This document shows positions 1 through 9,257 of a stretch of 64,000 nt of DNA, piece by piece (position 1 is the stretch's first letter; the number at the start of each line of letters is the position of its first letter). Origin of the DNA: Jiella pacifica. Its GTDB lineage: Bacteria; Pseudomonadota; Alphaproteobacteria; Rhizobiales; Rhizobiaceae. The notes under the pieces are model-generated. The model saw only the letters and a program-made list of their open reading frames with translations, was not told where the DNA came from and did no database searches. The position numbers were made by a program, and so were the translations under genes. The stretch is taken from assembly GCF_010500815.1 (NCBI RefSeq), contig NZ_JAAAMG010000013.1, positions 62,001-126,000 on the forward strand, read 5' to 3'.

Positions 1-2
1 AA

Positions 3-176
3 GTGACTTTTCCTGAAATGGGTCAAATCGTTGCAGGCCTTTCCGAAGGTCGAACATTCGATGATGCGATCACCATCGCGGACCTCACCGGAACCGGCGT
101 CCAGGATACGGCGATCGCCACCCTTGCCCATGCCCGCGCGCGCTCCGGCGATCGCGGCACTCCCTTTGCAACCTGA
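3..176 (+). CDS. eutC: Ornithine cyclodeaminase-family protein EutC, 3' end only
   Basis: The window opens inside this gene; only the last 57 residues and the TGA at 174-176 are present. The visible tail contains EGRTFDDAITIADLTGTG, the typical C-terminal stretch of the ornithine cyclodeaminase/mu-crystallin family as found in ectoine-utilisation protein EutC. These enzymes are NAD(P)-dependent dehydrogenases or deaminases acting on amino acids. The assignment to EutC, and not another family member, rests mainly on the next two genes (doeA and doeB), which form the eut/doe operon in rhizobia. The gap to doeA is 16 bases, so cotranscription is likely. Confidence 0.75.
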   Translation: MTFPEMGQIVAGLSEGRTFDDAITIADLTGTGVQDTAIATLAHARARSGDRGTPFAT

Positions 177-192
177 CAGGAAAGACGGCCCG

Positions 193-1374
193 ATGTCGGT
201 GCCCCAGCTGAAATTCACCCGCGAGGAATATGCCGCGCGGCTTGCCAAGACCCGCCGCGCCATGGCGGCCAGGGGCGTCGACGCCCTGTGGGTCTCCGAC
301 CCCTCCAACATGGCCTGGCTGACGGGCTATGACGGCTGGTCCTTCTACGTCCATCAGGGCGTGCTGGTGCCGCCCGAAGGCGACCCGATCTGGTTCGGCC
401 GCGGCCAGGATGCCAATGGCGCCAAGCGGACGGCCTATCTCGGTCACGACGACATCGTCGGCTATGCCGATCATTACGTTCAGTCGACCGAGCGCCACCC
501 GATGCAGGCGCTGGCCACCCTGATCAAGGATCGCGGCCTCGATCGCCTGACCATCGGCGTCGAGATGGACAATTACTGGTTCTCCGCCGCCGCCTTCGAG
601 ACCATGTGCCGGGACTTGCCTGGGGCGCGTTTCGTCGACGCCACGGGGCTGGTCAACTGGCAGCGCGCCGAAAAGAGCGCGCAGGAACTCGACTACATGC
701 GCATCGCGGGCCGGATCGTCGGGGCGATGCACCAGCGCATCGTCGACAGGATCGAGCCCGGCATGCGCAAATGCGATCTCGTCGCCGAGATCTATGACGC
801 GGGAACACGCGGCGTCGACGGTTACGGGGGCGATTATCCGGCGATCGTGCCGCTGCTGCCCTCGGGTGCGGATGCCTCGGCACCGCATCTCACCTGGGAC
901 GACAAGCCGATGAAGGTCGGCGAGGGCACCTTCTTCGAGATCGCCGGCTGCTACAACCGCTACCATTGTCCGCTGTCGCGCACCGTCTTCCTCGGCAAGC
1001 CGAGCCAGGCCTTCCTCGATGCCGAAAAGGCGACGCTCGAAGGCATGGAGGCCGGCCTTGCAGCGGCGAAACCCGGCAATGCCTGCGAGGACATCGCCAA
1101 CGCGTTCTACGCGGTCCTGAAGAAATACGGGATCGTCAAGGACAACCGCACCGGCTATCCGATTGGCCTGTCCTATCCGCCGGACTGGGGCGAGCGGACC
1201 ATGAGCCTTCGCCCCGGCGACCGGACCGAGCTGAAGCCCGGCATGACCTTCCATTTCATGACCGGCCTCTGGCTTGAGGACATGGGTCTCGAGATTACCG
1301 AGAGCCTTGCCATCACGGAGACCGGCTACGAACTCCTGGCAAACGTGCCGCGTAAGCTGTTCGTCAAGGACTGA
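193..1374 (+). CDS. doeA: Ectoine hydrolase DoeA (EutD), M24 family
   Basis: A 393-residue creatinase/Xaa-Pro-peptidase-fold (M24) protein. DoeA opens the ring of ectoine to give N-acetyl-2,4-diaminobutyrate in the cytoplasm. The N-terminal domain spans about residues 1-165 (DPSNMAWLTGYDGWSFY early on) and the pita-bread domain fills the rest. The Asp pair that binds metal in true M24 peptidases is not evident: the corresponding region reads EIAGCYNRYHCPLSRT, as in creatinase-like hydrolases. I chose ATG 193, which leaves a short gap after eutC. An upstream in-frame ATG at 31 would overlap eutC and add 54 residues that do not look like protein. doeB follows after 5 bases. Confidence 0.88.
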   Translation: MSVPQLKFTREEYAARLAKTRRAMAARGVDALWVSDPSNMAWLTGYDGWSFYVHQGVLVPPEGDPIWFGRGQDANGAKRTAYLGHDDIVGYADHYVQSTERHPMQALATLIKDRGLDRLTIGVEMDNYWFSAAAFETMCRDLPGARFVDATGLVNWQRAEKSAQELDYMRIAGRIVGAMHQRIVDRIEPGMRKCDLVAEIYDAGTRGVDGYGGDYPAIVPLLPSGADASAPHLTWDDKPMKVGEGTFFEIAGCYNRYHCPLSRTVFLGKPSQAFLDAEKATLEGMEAGLAAAKPGNACEDIANAFYAVLKKYGIVKDNRTGYPIGLSYPPDWGERTMSLRPGDRTELKPGMTFHFMTGLWLEDMGLEITESLAITETGYELLANVPRKLFVKD

Positions 1375-1379
1375 TCCCC

Positions 1380-2396
1380 ATGTTCGGACCCGAACCGATG
1401 GCCGAGCTGCCGCCATCGCCCGTCGTCGCCAAGGTCGAGTTCGACACTGACGGCATTCATCACGGCTTCCTGCGCATGCCCTACAGCCGCGACGACTCGG
1501 CGTGGGGCTCGATCCTGACGCCGATCACCGTCGCCAGGAACGGCGACGGGCCGACGGCGCTGCTCACCGGCGGCAATCACGGCGACGAATACGAGGGCCC
1601 GATCGCGCTGTTCGATCTCGCCCGCAATCTCGACCTGTCGCAGGTGACGGGCCGGATCATCATCGTTCCGGCGCTGAACTACCCTGCCTTCCGGGCCGGG
1701 ACGCGCACCTCGCCGATCGACAAGGGCAATCTCAACCGGTCGTTCCCGGGTCGGCCCTTCGGCCAGCCGACGGAGAAGATCGCCGACTTCGTCACCCGCA
1801 ATCTCCTGCCGATGGGCGACATCGTCCTCGACTTCCACTCCGGCGGCAGGACGCTGGACTTCCTGCCGTTTGCCGCCGCGCACGTTCTCGACGACAAGCA
1901 GCAGGAGGCGGCCTGCTTTGCCGCGGTCCGGGCGTTCGGCGCGCCCTATTCGGTGAAGATGCTGGAGATCGACGCGGTCGGGATGTTCGACACGACGGCC
2001 GAAGCCATGGGCAAGGTGTTCGTGACGACCGAACTCGGCGGCGGCGGGACGGCAAGTGCCCGCACCGCCGGCATCGCCAAGCGCGGCGTCACCGATCTGC
2101 TGCGCCATGCCGGCATCCTGAAAGGCGAGCCGGAGATCCGCGAGACCCGTTGGCTCGACATGCCTGATGACCGCTGCTTCACCTTCTCGGAGATCGACGG
2201 GCTGATGGAGCCGCTGGTCGATCTCGGCGATCCGGTGAAGCAAGGCCAGCCGATCGGCCGCTCCTGGCCGATCGACCGGACGGGACAGGAGCCCTACACC
2301 TACACCGCGAAGATGGACGGAATCCTCGTCGCCCGGCATTTCCCCGGCCTGGTCAAGGCCGGTGACTGCATCGCAGTGCTCGGCGTCGTCGACTGA
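1380..2396 (+). CDS. doeB: N-acetyl-2,4-diaminobutyrate deacetylase DoeB (EutE)
   Basis: A 338-residue member of the succinylglutamate desuccinylase/aspartoacylase zinc family. DoeB removes the acetyl group from the product of DoeA, releasing 2,4-diaminobutyrate and acetate. Zinc ligands are visible as His67 and Glu70 in GGNHGDE and His153 in DFHSGG. The C-terminal part (about residues 260-335) is a small beta domain typical of the family. It begins 5 bases after doeA, so the two are surely one operon. ATG 1398 is an alternative start; neither has a strong ribosome site. It converges on the glycosidase at 2443, with only 46 bases between the stops. Confidence 0.87.
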   Translation: MFGPEPMAELPPSPVVAKVEFDTDGIHHGFLRMPYSRDDSAWGSILTPITVARNGDGPTALLTGGNHGDEYEGPIALFDLARNLDLSQVTGRIIIVPALNYPAFRAGTRTSPIDKGNLNRSFPGRPFGQPTEKIADFVTRNLLPMGDIVLDFHSGGRTLDFLPFAAAHVLDDKQQEAACFAAVRAFGAPYSVKMLEIDAVGMFDTTAEAMGKVFVTTELGGGGTASARTAGIAKRGVTDLLRHAGILKGEPEIRETRWLDMPDDRCFTFSEIDGLMEPLVDLGDPVKQGQPIGRSWPIDRTGQEPYTYTAKMDGILVARHFPGLVKAGDCIAVLGVVD

Positions 2397-2442
2397 CCGG
2401 TCGAGCGGCCGGCGGGGTCACCTGCGCCACGGCCGGCGGCTG

Positions 2443-4713
2443 TCAGCCGGATGCATGGATGCGGTGTGGCGCCTGCTGAGGCCGGAACCAGACAGCCAGC
2501 GGCTCCGGCCCGGCCGAGGGCGGAAGCGTCAGAGCCAGATGGCTGGAAGCGGGATCGGCCGAAAGGTCCTTCGTGCCGAGCTTGGCCGCGACGATGGCGC
2601 TGCCGGGGATCTGCGGAAAGGCCAAGGTCGCCTCGACCGTCCCGGCCGGGACGCGGCAGGAAAACGACGCCGGACCGAAGGTCATCTCGGAGAACATGCC
2701 CTGGCGATGGGTCTCGAAGATCACATCGGGGCCGCGCGTCAGCCTCAGCGACCCTTGCCTCACGGCCAGCCGGATCTGGCCGAGCGGGCTGTCCACCGGG
2801 CCGAAGACGACGTCCGAACCGGCGTTGGTCACGCTCCAGCCGCGCCAGGGCGAGAAGTCCATGAGTTCGCCGGTCGCGATCAGCGGCAGCATCGCGCTCC
2901 AGCCATAGAAGCGGTCGGCGTCGAGCTGATCGGTCGCCGAACCCGTCTCGGCATTGTAGTTTTCCGCCGCGATGCGCTGTTCCCGCCACGACGCTTCGAA
3001 CAGCGCGAGGCTCTTCTGCGCCAGTTCCGCCGCTTGCCGATCGAAGCCGTAGCGGCGCAGGCCCTGCCAGACGAACCAGTTGACGTTCGGCCAGATGCGG
3101 CCGCGCCAATAGACGTTGTCGCGATAGGCGGGGTCGTCGCGGGACGCGTTCGGCATGACGAAGCGGCCGCCGAAGGTCGCCGGGTCGGCGAGGTGCTTAA
3201 GGAGGCGATCGGCCTGGTCCGGCGAGGCGGCGCCGCAGGCGAGCGGATAGAAGCTCGTCGGCCCGACGCTTCTGACGAAGCCGCCATTCCGCTGCCGGTT
3301 GGCGAACAGGCCGCGGCTGTCGTCCCACAACTCTTCGGAAATGCGCCGCTGCGTTTCTCCGGCGAGCCGGTCGAACTCCTCCGCCTCTTCGCGGCGACCG
3401 AGTTCGGCGGCAATCAGCGAGAGCATTTCCGCGTCGAGCGCCAGTGAAGAATTCAGCCCGACGTCGAAGGTCGAAAGCGTCCGGGTCGTCGGATCGTACT
3501 CCGCCTCGTCGTGGGTGGCGGAATTATCCATTCCCGTCTCGTTTCGGGCGCCGAAGGCGGTGCCCTTGTAGAGCGCCTCGCCGACGTCCGACGTGCCGCA
3601 GGAGACGAGGCCGGCTCCCGTGGGGTCGCGGTGGGCGCGCCACCAGCGTTGATTGCGGGCGAGCGGCTCGTAGCAGGTCTCGAGCAGCGAGCGTTCGCCG
3701 GTGCGCAGGTAGAGAAGCCACAGGACGAAGGCGCCGTTCGGCGTCTGGCTCCGGTCGACCCAGGCGTCGTTGGAGGTGACGATGCAGGCGAAATTGCCCT
3801 GCGGCGTCGCGCTCGCCATCGCCGCAGCGAGGTTGACGCGGGCAAGCTCGCGGTCGAACAGCCCGGCCATCAGCGCGTGATAGGTCTGGTCGTTGTACCA
3901 GACCGCGAACTCGCCGAGGTTCCAGATCCGGCTGACGGCGGTATAGGGCCTGCGGTTGACCGGGTCCCAGACGGTGTTCCAGGCCATCACGTCGCGAACG
4001 GCTTCGAGCGCCCGGGCGGGCGCCGCGCGCTCGGCCGACTGCTTCTCCGGTTGCTGCGAAGATGCTGCGGCCAGTGCCCCCCGGGCCTTCGCAACGGCTA
4101 GGTCCGCGTCGTCGGCGACCGCCGCGGCGAAGCGTCCCGCCCGCATCATTTCGAGGTTGAAGCGCAAGGCGATCGTCGGAGCCGCGGTGCCCCGGCTGGC
4201 GAGGTGGAAATAGCCGTTCGCCTCGAAATCGCTCGCAAGCGCCGAAACGTCCTCGTGGGCCGTGACCTGGACCGGCTCGTCCTCAGCCACGAGGGCGACG
4301 AAGCGCTGGCCGACTTTGACCAGTGTCGCGCGTTCCTCAGGCTTGTAAGTGACCGTCTCGCCGCCGTCCGCCGACAGGCAGATCGTCACCCAGAAGCGCA
4401 GGCCCCATTCGCCGAGCTCCAGACCCTCCCATCGCCCCGTGACGACAAAGGGATCGGCCGGCTTGGCATAGGACAGGGAAAGGCGTGTGCCAGCGTGGCT
4501 CGTCTCGATCTCGATGAGGCTGCCGTCGATCGCGTGGCGTCCGAGCCGGCAGTCGCGCGCCTGGATCGTCGTCGCCTTGCGGGTGCTGGTCGCGTAGAGC
4601 ACCGGGCTGATGCGAACGCCCAGCGGCAGGAACACCATCTCCGCCGGCCGGTCCGACCACGTGTTCCAGGCGCGGTCGGCGGGAATGGTCGGATCGATCA
4701 GCGGGCGTTTCAT
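2443..4713 (-). CDS. GH63/MGH1-like (six-hairpin) glycoside hydrolase
   Basis: A 756-residue protein with no signal peptide, so probably cytoplasmic. Residues about 1-230 form a beta-rich N-terminal domain; about 240-640 look like an (alpha/alpha)6 barrel of the GH63/mannosylglycerate-hydrolase type. Barrel landmarks are VYWRGRIWPNVNWFVWQG and ENYNAETGSATD, the latter resembling the loop carrying the catalytic base in this clan. A further beta domain closes the protein. The start ATG at 4713 overlaps the stop of the upstream isochorismatase-like gene (ATGA), indicating translational coupling; an earlier ATG at 4734 is less likely. The substrate is unknown. Context (importer genes just upstream) suggests it trims an imported glycoside or oligosaccharide. 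Confidence 0.75.
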   Translation of the reverse strand: MKRPLIDPTIPADRAWNTWSDRPAEMVFLPLGVRISPVLYATSTRKATTIQARDCRLGRHAIDGSLIEIETSHAGTRLSLSYAKPADPFVVTGRWEGLELGEWGLRFWVTICLSADGGETVTYKPEERATLVKVGQRFVALVAEDEPVQVTAHEDVSALASDFEANGYFHLASRGTAAPTIALRFNLEMMRAGRFAAAVADDADLAVAKARGALAAASSQQPEKQSAERAAPARALEAVRDVMAWNTVWDPVNRRPYTAVSRIWNLGEFAVWYNDQTYHALMAGLFDRELARVNLAAAMASATPQGNFACIVTSNDAWVDRSQTPNGAFVLWLLYLRTGERSLLETCYEPLARNQRWWRAHRDPTGAGLVSCGTSDVGEALYKGTAFGARNETGMDNSATHDEAEYDPTTRTLSTFDVGLNSSLALDAEMLSLIAAELGRREEAEEFDRLAGETQRRISEELWDDSRGLFANRQRNGGFVRSVGPTSFYPLACGAASPDQADRLLKHLADPATFGGRFVMPNASRDDPAYRDNVYWRGRIWPNVNWFVWQGLRRYGFDRQAAELAQKSLALFEASWREQRIAAENYNAETGSATDQLDADRFYGWSAMLPLIATGELMDFSPWRGWSVTNAGSDVVFGPVDSPLGQIRLAVRQGSLRLTRGPDVIFETHRQGMFSEMTFGPASFSCRVPAGTVEATLAFPQIPGSAIVAAKLGTKDLSADPASSHLALTLPPSAGPEPLAVWFRPQQAPHRIHASG

Positions 4714-5321
4714 GTCTCGTTCTCTCGCGGCCACGCCCGGGTGATTTCGTCGACACTCGCAAGCTCGATCTGTTCGGGCAAGCGGGTCGCCAGGTGCTCC
4801 ATCAACCAGTCTTGCGACGTCTCGGCGGCGCTCGCCAGCGCATCGATGGCGACGACGACGCGAAAGCCGCGCTCGATCGCATCCACCACCGAGGCGAGGA
4901 CGCAGACGTCGGTTTCGACACCGGAAAACACCAGCGTGTCGGCGCCGATCGCCCGCAGGCGCTCTTCCGTATCCTGCGGGGTGAAGATCGAATAGGTGGT
5001 CTTGTCGATGATGCGCTCAGCCACCGCGAGGCGGTCGAGCGGCGCGACGAGGTCGAGAAGCGCCGGTTCCATTCGCTCGCCCGTCAGCTCCGGCCAGCGC
5101 TCGTAGTAGCGCCGCCAGCACCCCGGCGCGTCGGCGGCGCGCTTCGGAACCAGGAAGCGGGCGAAGAACGCGCGTTCGGGGCGGTGCTCGATCAGCCTCA
5201 GGATCGGCGGCAGGATGGCGTCGAGGCCGGGCGTGTGCCACGGCGTCTTCTCGGCGAAGACCCGCTGCATGTCGATCACGACATGGACGGTGGAAGCGGG
5301 CAGGAGCTCGGCGAGCGGCAT
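4710..5321 (-). CDS. Isochorismatase-family cysteine hydrolase
   Basis: A 203-residue cytoplasmic hydrolase. The family uses an Asp-Lys-Cys triad to cleave amides or vinyl ethers (nicotinamidase, N-carbamoylsarcosine amidase, isochorismatase). All three residues are placed as expected: Asp in VVIDMQ near residue 17, Lys in DKTTYSIF, and Cys in GVETDVCV. The substrate cannot be told from sequence. The gene lies 7 bases downstream of an ABC ATPase gene and overlaps the glycosidase gene by 4 bases. The operon therefore joins an importer, an amide-type hydrolase and a glycosidase, an unusual combination. Confidence 0.8.
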   Translation of the reverse strand: MPLAELLPASTVHVVIDMQRVFAEKTPWHTPGLDAILPPILRLIEHRPERAFFARFLVPKRAADAPGCWRRYYERWPELTGERMEPALLDLVAPLDRLAVAERIIDKTTYSIFTPQDTEERLRAIGADTLVFSGVETDVCVLASVVDAIERGFRVVVAIDALASAAETSQDWLMEHLATRLPEQIELASVDEITRAWPRENET

Positions 5322-5328
5322 GGTGGCC

Positions 5329-6387
5329 TCAGCCTTCGACCATCACGCTGTGGCGCGCCGCCCAGGAGAGGACGACGGCGCTCCCCGCGGCGAGAGGCGA
5401 GCCGTCGCTGTTCTGGGCGAAGACCTTCAGGTGAAGGTCTCCCGTCCGGAGCATGTAGGTCAGCGCCGTTCCCGTATAGATCACCGAGGAGACCGTCGCC
5501 GGCAACCTGTTTTCCAGCGCGTCGTTTCCCGCCGAATCCGCCGGCCGGATCGCGATCTTCTCCGGCCGCACGGCGACCGTCACGCTCGTGCCGTCCGCCG
5601 GCAGGGCGTCTTGCGTGGCGATGGTCGCGCCGGCGATCTCGACCGTGTTGCCGCGGATTTTCCCGGTCAGGAAATTGGCGTCGCCGAGGAATTCGGCGGC
5701 GAACTTGGTGCGCGGCCGCTCGTAGACCTCCGCCGGGCGGCCCATCTGGACGATCCGGCCGCGATCGAGGATGGCGACCTTGTCCGACAAAGTCAGCGCC
5801 TCTTCCTGATCGTGGGTGACGAAGATGGTGGTCAGGCCGCTTTCGCGCTGGATGCGCAGGAGCTCGACCTGCATCTCCTGGCGCAGCCGCCGGTCGAGGG
5901 CCGAGAGCGGTTCGTCGAGGAGAAGCACGTCCGGCCGGATGACGATCGCCCGCGCCAGCGCCACACGCTGCTGCTGGCCGCCGGAAAGCTGCCTCGGATA
6001 GCGCCCGCCGAAGCCCGGCAGTCGCACCATTTCCAGCGCCTCGTCCACCTGCGCCTTCGCCACCTTGCCGCGAATGCCGCGCCGGCCGAGCCCGAAGCCG
6101 ACATTGGCGGCGACGCTCATATGCGGGAACAGGGCATAAGACTGGAACACCATGCCGATGTTGCGCGCATGGACCGGGACGCCGGTGACGTCGGCGCCGG
6201 CGATGCGCACGGCCCCCTCGTCGGGCGCGACGAAGCCGGCGATGATCCGCAGGAGCGTCGTCTTTCCGGAGCCGGACGGGCCGAGCAGGCTGGTAAAGCT
6301 GCTGCTCTCGAAGCTCTGGGTGATGTCCGTGAGGACCTTGGTGGCGCCATAGCTCTTGGCGACGGCGGTCACGTCAACTCCGCTCAC
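5329..6387 (-). CDS. Polyamine-type (PotA-like) ABC importer ATP-binding protein
   Basis: A 352-residue ATPase of the spermidine/putrescine/iron(III) importer family. Walker A is GPSGSGKTT (about residues 36-44), the Q loop lies in VFQSYALFP, the signature is LSGGQQQR and Walker B is LLLDEPLSALD. A TOBE domain occupies about residues 270-350 and normally senses substrate or regulators. It should energise the two permeases encoded just upstream. It overlaps the preceding permease gene by 14 bases. Family membership is firm, but the transported compound is not known; the neighbours argue against simple polyamine use. Confidence 0.88.
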   Translation of the reverse strand: MSGVDVTAVAKSYGATKVLTDITQSFESSSFTSLLGPSGSGKTTLLRIIAGFVAPDEGAVRIAGADVTGVPVHARNIGMVFQSYALFPHMSVAANVGFGLGRRGIRGKVAKAQVDEALEMVRLPGFGGRYPRQLSGGQQQRVALARAIVIRPDVLLLDEPLSALDRRLRQEMQVELLRIQRESGLTTIFVTHDQEEALTLSDKVAILDRGRIVQMGRPAEVYERPRTKFAAEFLGDANFLTGKIRGNTVEIAGATIATQDALPADGTSVTVAVRPEKIAIRPADSAGNDALENRLPATVSSVIYTGTALTYMLRTGDLHLKVFAQNSDGSPLAAGSAVVLSWAARHSVMVEG

Positions 6388-7153
6388 CGATGCCTCCCGG
6401 TCTGGCGAAACGCGCGAAGCCGAGGATGACGATCATCGAGGCGACGAGCAGGATGGTGGAAATGGCGTTGATCTCGGGCGTGAAGCCCTTGCGGATCGCC
6501 GAATAGATCTCGACCGGCAGGGTCGTCATGCCCGGTACCGACAGGAAATAGGAAATGACGAACTGGTCGAGCGAGACGGCGAAGGCGAAGAGCGCCGCGC
6601 CGACGATGCTCGGCAGAAGCAGCGGCAGCGTCACCCGGAAGAAGGCGTGGATCGGCGTCGAGCCGAGACTCATGGCCGCCTCTTCGAGATCGGCCCGCAG
6701 CGTCTGCAGGCCGGTGCCGACGACGAGCACGACATAGGGGATGGCGAGGGCGACATGGCCGATCAGCATGGCATGGAGCCCGCGTCCGATGCCGGTCCAG
6801 AAGAAAAAGACCAGCATCGCCGTGCCGGTGATCAGCCAGGGAATGGCGATCGGCGGCAACAGCAGAATACGCAAAATCGACCGGCCGCGAAACGTACGCC
6901 GCCAAAGGGCGAGCGCGGCAAGCGTGCCGAGCGCGGTGGCGATCACCGACGTCAGCACCGCCAGCCAGATGCTGTTCCAACCGGCCTCGATCAGCCGGCC
7001 GTTGCCGGCGAGTTCCTGGTACCAATGGGTGGTGAAGTCGAAGGGCAGCGCATAGAGCGGCGAGGCGTTGAAGCCCATCGCCGCCATCACGACGATCGGC
7101 AGATAGAGGAAGACGAGCACGAGGGCGAGAAACAGGCGGGCGATCTTGATCAT
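6374..7153 (-). CDS. ABC importer inner-membrane permease, PotC-like
   Basis: A 259-residue integral membrane protein with about six predicted membrane segments, starting with IARLFLALVLVFLYLPIVVM. The coupling loop toward the ATPase is seen as EEAAMSLGSTPIHAFFRVTL, matching the EAA motif of binding-protein-dependent permeases. It pairs with the permease at 7164-8060 to form the transmembrane channel. It starts 10 bases after the end of that gene and its 3' end overlaps the ATPase gene, so the four importer genes form one transcript. Confidence 0.88.
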   Translation of the reverse strand: MIKIARLFLALVLVFLYLPIVVMAAMGFNASPLYALPFDFTTHWYQELAGNGRLIEAGWNSIWLAVLTSVIATALGTLAALALWRRTFRGRSILRILLLPPIAIPWLITGTAMLVFFFWTGIGRGLHAMLIGHVALAIPYVVLVVGTGLQTLRADLEEAAMSLGSTPIHAFFRVTLPLLLPSIVGAALFAFAVSLDQFVISYFLSVPGMTTLPVEIYSAIRKGFTPEINAISTILLVASMIVILGFARFARPGGIGERS

Positions 7154-7163
7154 GCTCGGCCCC

Positions 7164-8060
7164 TCACGTCGCGGCCGAGCGGCGCAGCACGCCGGAGAAG
7201 GTCGCGAACACCGCGAGGACGACCGCCAGCATGGTGAAGGCCAGCGCGGAGCCGAGCGGCCAGTTGAACGCCTGGGTGAACTGGTCCTCGATCACCGTGC
7301 CCATGGTCACGCCCACCCGGCCGCCGAGGATGCGCGGTTCCATGAAGGCGCCGATCACCGGCACGAAGATCAGGATGGCGCCGGTGACGAGGCCGGGGGC
7401 TGCGAGCGGCACGAGGATCTTGAAGAGCACCGTCCACCATCTCGCCCCGAGGCTCTGCGCCGCCTCGATCACCGCCTCGTCGATCGACAGCAGCGCGATG
7501 TAGCAGGTGAGCACCATGTAGGGCAGGTAGCCGTGCACCAGGCCGAGGACGATGGCGGGCGTCGTGTAGAGGAAGCCCAATGACGGTGCGGAGGGCCAGA
7601 ACCAGCGGACGAAGGTGTCGAGGAAGCCGCCCTCGCGGATCACCATCGTCCAGGAGAAGACACGGACGAGACCGTTCGTCCAGAACGGCAGGAGGACGAG
7701 GATCAAAAGTGTCTCCCGCGCCCGGCCGGCGGTGGCGCGAACCAAAGCCAGCGCCGCGGCAAAGCCGACGACCGCGCAGATGCCGGTCGTCCACAGCCCG
7801 ATCGACAGCGACGCCCAGGCGACGCCGAGCAGATAAGGCTGGTCGTAGAAGGCGCGATACTGCTCGAGCGTCCAGACGACCGGCTTGTTGCCGAGCGGCG
7901 TCGCATGCAGGAAGGAAAAGGCGAACATCGCCGCCAGCGGCAAAAGCACCGCCAGGGTCAGCCAGGCATAGCTCGGCAGCAGCAACGCCGCCGTGGCGAC
8001 CCAGGGCGGCATGCGGCGGCGCGCGGCCGGAAGGCCGGCCACGCCGGCCTCAGGCGGCAT
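7164..8060 (-). CDS. ABC importer inner-membrane permease, PotB-like
   Basis: A 298-residue integral membrane protein with about six membrane segments; the first is ALLLPSYAWLTLAVLLPLAA. The EAA-type coupling loop reads EAAQSLGARWWTVLFKILVP. It is the first of two permeases of the importer and overlaps the binding-protein gene by 11 bases. The long N-terminus with several prolines and arginines before the first helix is ordinary for PotB-like proteins. Confidence 0.87.
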   Translation of the reverse strand: MPPEAGVAGLPAARRRMPPWVATAALLLPSYAWLTLAVLLPLAAMFAFSFLHATPLGNKPVVWTLEQYRAFYDQPYLLGVAWASLSIGLWTTGICAVVGFAAALALVRATAGRARETLLILVLLPFWTNGLVRVFSWTMVIREGGFLDTFVRWFWPSAPSLGFLYTTPAIVLGLVHGYLPYMVLTCYIALLSIDEAVIEAAQSLGARWWTVLFKILVPLAAPGLVTGAILIFVPVIGAFMEPRILGGRVGVTMGTVIEDQFTQAFNWPLGSALAFTMLAVVLAVFATFSGVLRRSAAT

Positions 8061-9126
8061 AGAACGCCTTCACCTCCTGCCACAGATTGTTGAAAGCCGT
8101 GCGGCGCTCGTCCGGCAGCGGCGCCATCAGGGTCATCGTCTCGATGTATTCCGGCTTGTGGATCTCGCGGTTGAGATCGTCCGCCGGCAGCTCTTCCATC
8201 GCCTTTTCGTTGGCCGAGGCCGGCGCGCCGACCTTCGTCGCCCATTCGACGTAGAATTTCGGGTCGATCATGTAGTTGATGAACTTCGCCGCCGCGTCCT
8301 GGTTCTGGCTGGTTGCCGGAATGGAGAGGCTGTCGAGCCAGCCGATTGCGCCTTCCTTCGGCACGACGAAATGGAGCGGCAGTTTGAACTTGCGCTGCGA
8401 GCGGACGGCGGCGCCGGACCAGTAGACCGACAGGTCGAATTCGCCGGCGGAGAACGCCTTGTTCCACTGGTCTTCGCTCGACCAGAGCAGCTTGACGTTC
8501 GGCTTCATCGCCTTGAGCTGCTCGGCGACCTTGTCGAGATCCTTCGGATCGTTCATGTCCTGCCCGGACAGGAAGGCGCCGATGCCGATCATCGTCACGG
8601 CGTCGTCGAACAGGGCGACCTTGTTCTGGTAGTCGGGCGCGGCCAGCGCGGCGTAGCTTGCCGGCTTGTCCATGCCGTCGCGGATCGCCAGCGCGTTCAT
8701 GCCCCACACCCAGGAGACGCCGTAGAGCTTGCCGTCGGTTTTCAGATAGGCGTTGTCGCTGAGTGCCGGCGCGAGACCCGACGCATTCGAGAAGTTCGCC
8801 AGATCGAGCGGGGTCAGGAGATCCTCGCCCGCCGCCTGCTGGGAGCGGGCGCTATTGATCAGCACGACATCGTAGACGCCGGGATTGGTGCGCAGCTTCG
8901 TCAGCATTTCCGCTTCGGAATTGAAGTAGTCGTGGACCACCTCGATGCCGGTTTCCGCGGTAAAGGCTTCGACGGCCCAGCTCTCGTCGGTGCCGTAGCC
9001 CTGCCAGTTGAGGACGGTGATGCGATCGGCCGCGCGTGCCGGTCCGACGAGCAATCTGGAGCCTGCGAGGGTGGCAAGTCCGGCGCCCATCACGGCCAGC
9101 GTCCGACGTCGCGTCAACTTCAGCAT
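8050..9126 (-). CDS. ABC importer periplasmic binding protein, PotD/PotF-like
   Basis: A 358-residue extracellular solute-binding protein of the spermidine/putrescine family. It begins with a twin-arginine-like signal (LTRRRTLAVMGAGLATLAG, cleavage probably after PARA near residue 32), so it may be exported folded through Tat. The mature start ITVLNWQGYGTDESW matches the usual opening of PotD-like proteins. It lies first in the importer operon. A good promoter is visible upstream at 9177-9205, so the importer can be transcribed separately from the glycosidase gene at 9258-11939. Confidence 0.87.
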   Translation of the reverse strand: MLKLTRRRTLAVMGAGLATLAGSRLLVGPARAADRITVLNWQGYGTDESWAVEAFTAETGIEVVHDYFNSEAEMLTKLRTNPGVYDVVLINSARSQQAAGEDLLTPLDLANFSNASGLAPALSDNAYLKTDGKLYGVSWVWGMNALAIRDGMDKPASYAALAAPDYQNKVALFDDAVTMIGIGAFLSGQDMNDPKDLDKVAEQLKAMKPNVKLLWSSEDQWNKAFSAGEFDLSVYWSGAAVRSQRKFKLPLHFVVPKEGAIGWLDSLSIPATSQNQDAAAKFINYMIDPKFYVEWATKVGAPASANEKAMEELPADDLNREIHKPEYIETMTLMAPLPDERRTAFNNLWQEVKAFYAA

Positions 9127-9176
9127 GATTGCAGCACTCCCCCCGATCGATGCCCGCTTTTATTAGCGTACAAACG

Positions 9177-9205
9177 AATAAAGCATCATCCCAAAGGGCG
9201 GTCAA
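9177..9205 (-). promoter_or_regulatory. Predicted promoter of the polyamine-type importer operon
   Basis: On the minus strand, TTGACC (9205-9200) and TTTATT (9182-9177) are separated by 17 bases, a good sigma70-type arrangement about 50 bases upstream of the binding-protein start. A short inverted repeat, CGT-N4-ACG, lies just downstream within 9167-9176 and could be part of an operator. Prediction from base pattern only. Confidence 0.45.
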
Positions 9206-9257
9206 TCGGCCGAAAATTGCAATTCCGGCGAAGTTCGCGAGCGGTGCGGTCGCCCTG

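Noticed and set aside
85-1416. A 443-codon open frame antisense to doeA
   Set aside because: DoeA is recognisable on the plus strand and fits the eutC-doeA-doeB order; the antisense product has no family features.
2406-2441. Direct repeat of CGGCCGGCGG between the converging doeB and glycosidase genes
   Set aside because: Short, GC-rich and without a clear stem followed by a T-run, so not listed as a terminator.
5329-9126. Naming the importer potABCD for spermidine/putrescine
   Set aside because: Family membership is clear, but the embedded glycosidase and amide-hydrolase genes argue against a plain polyamine role, so no symbols were given.
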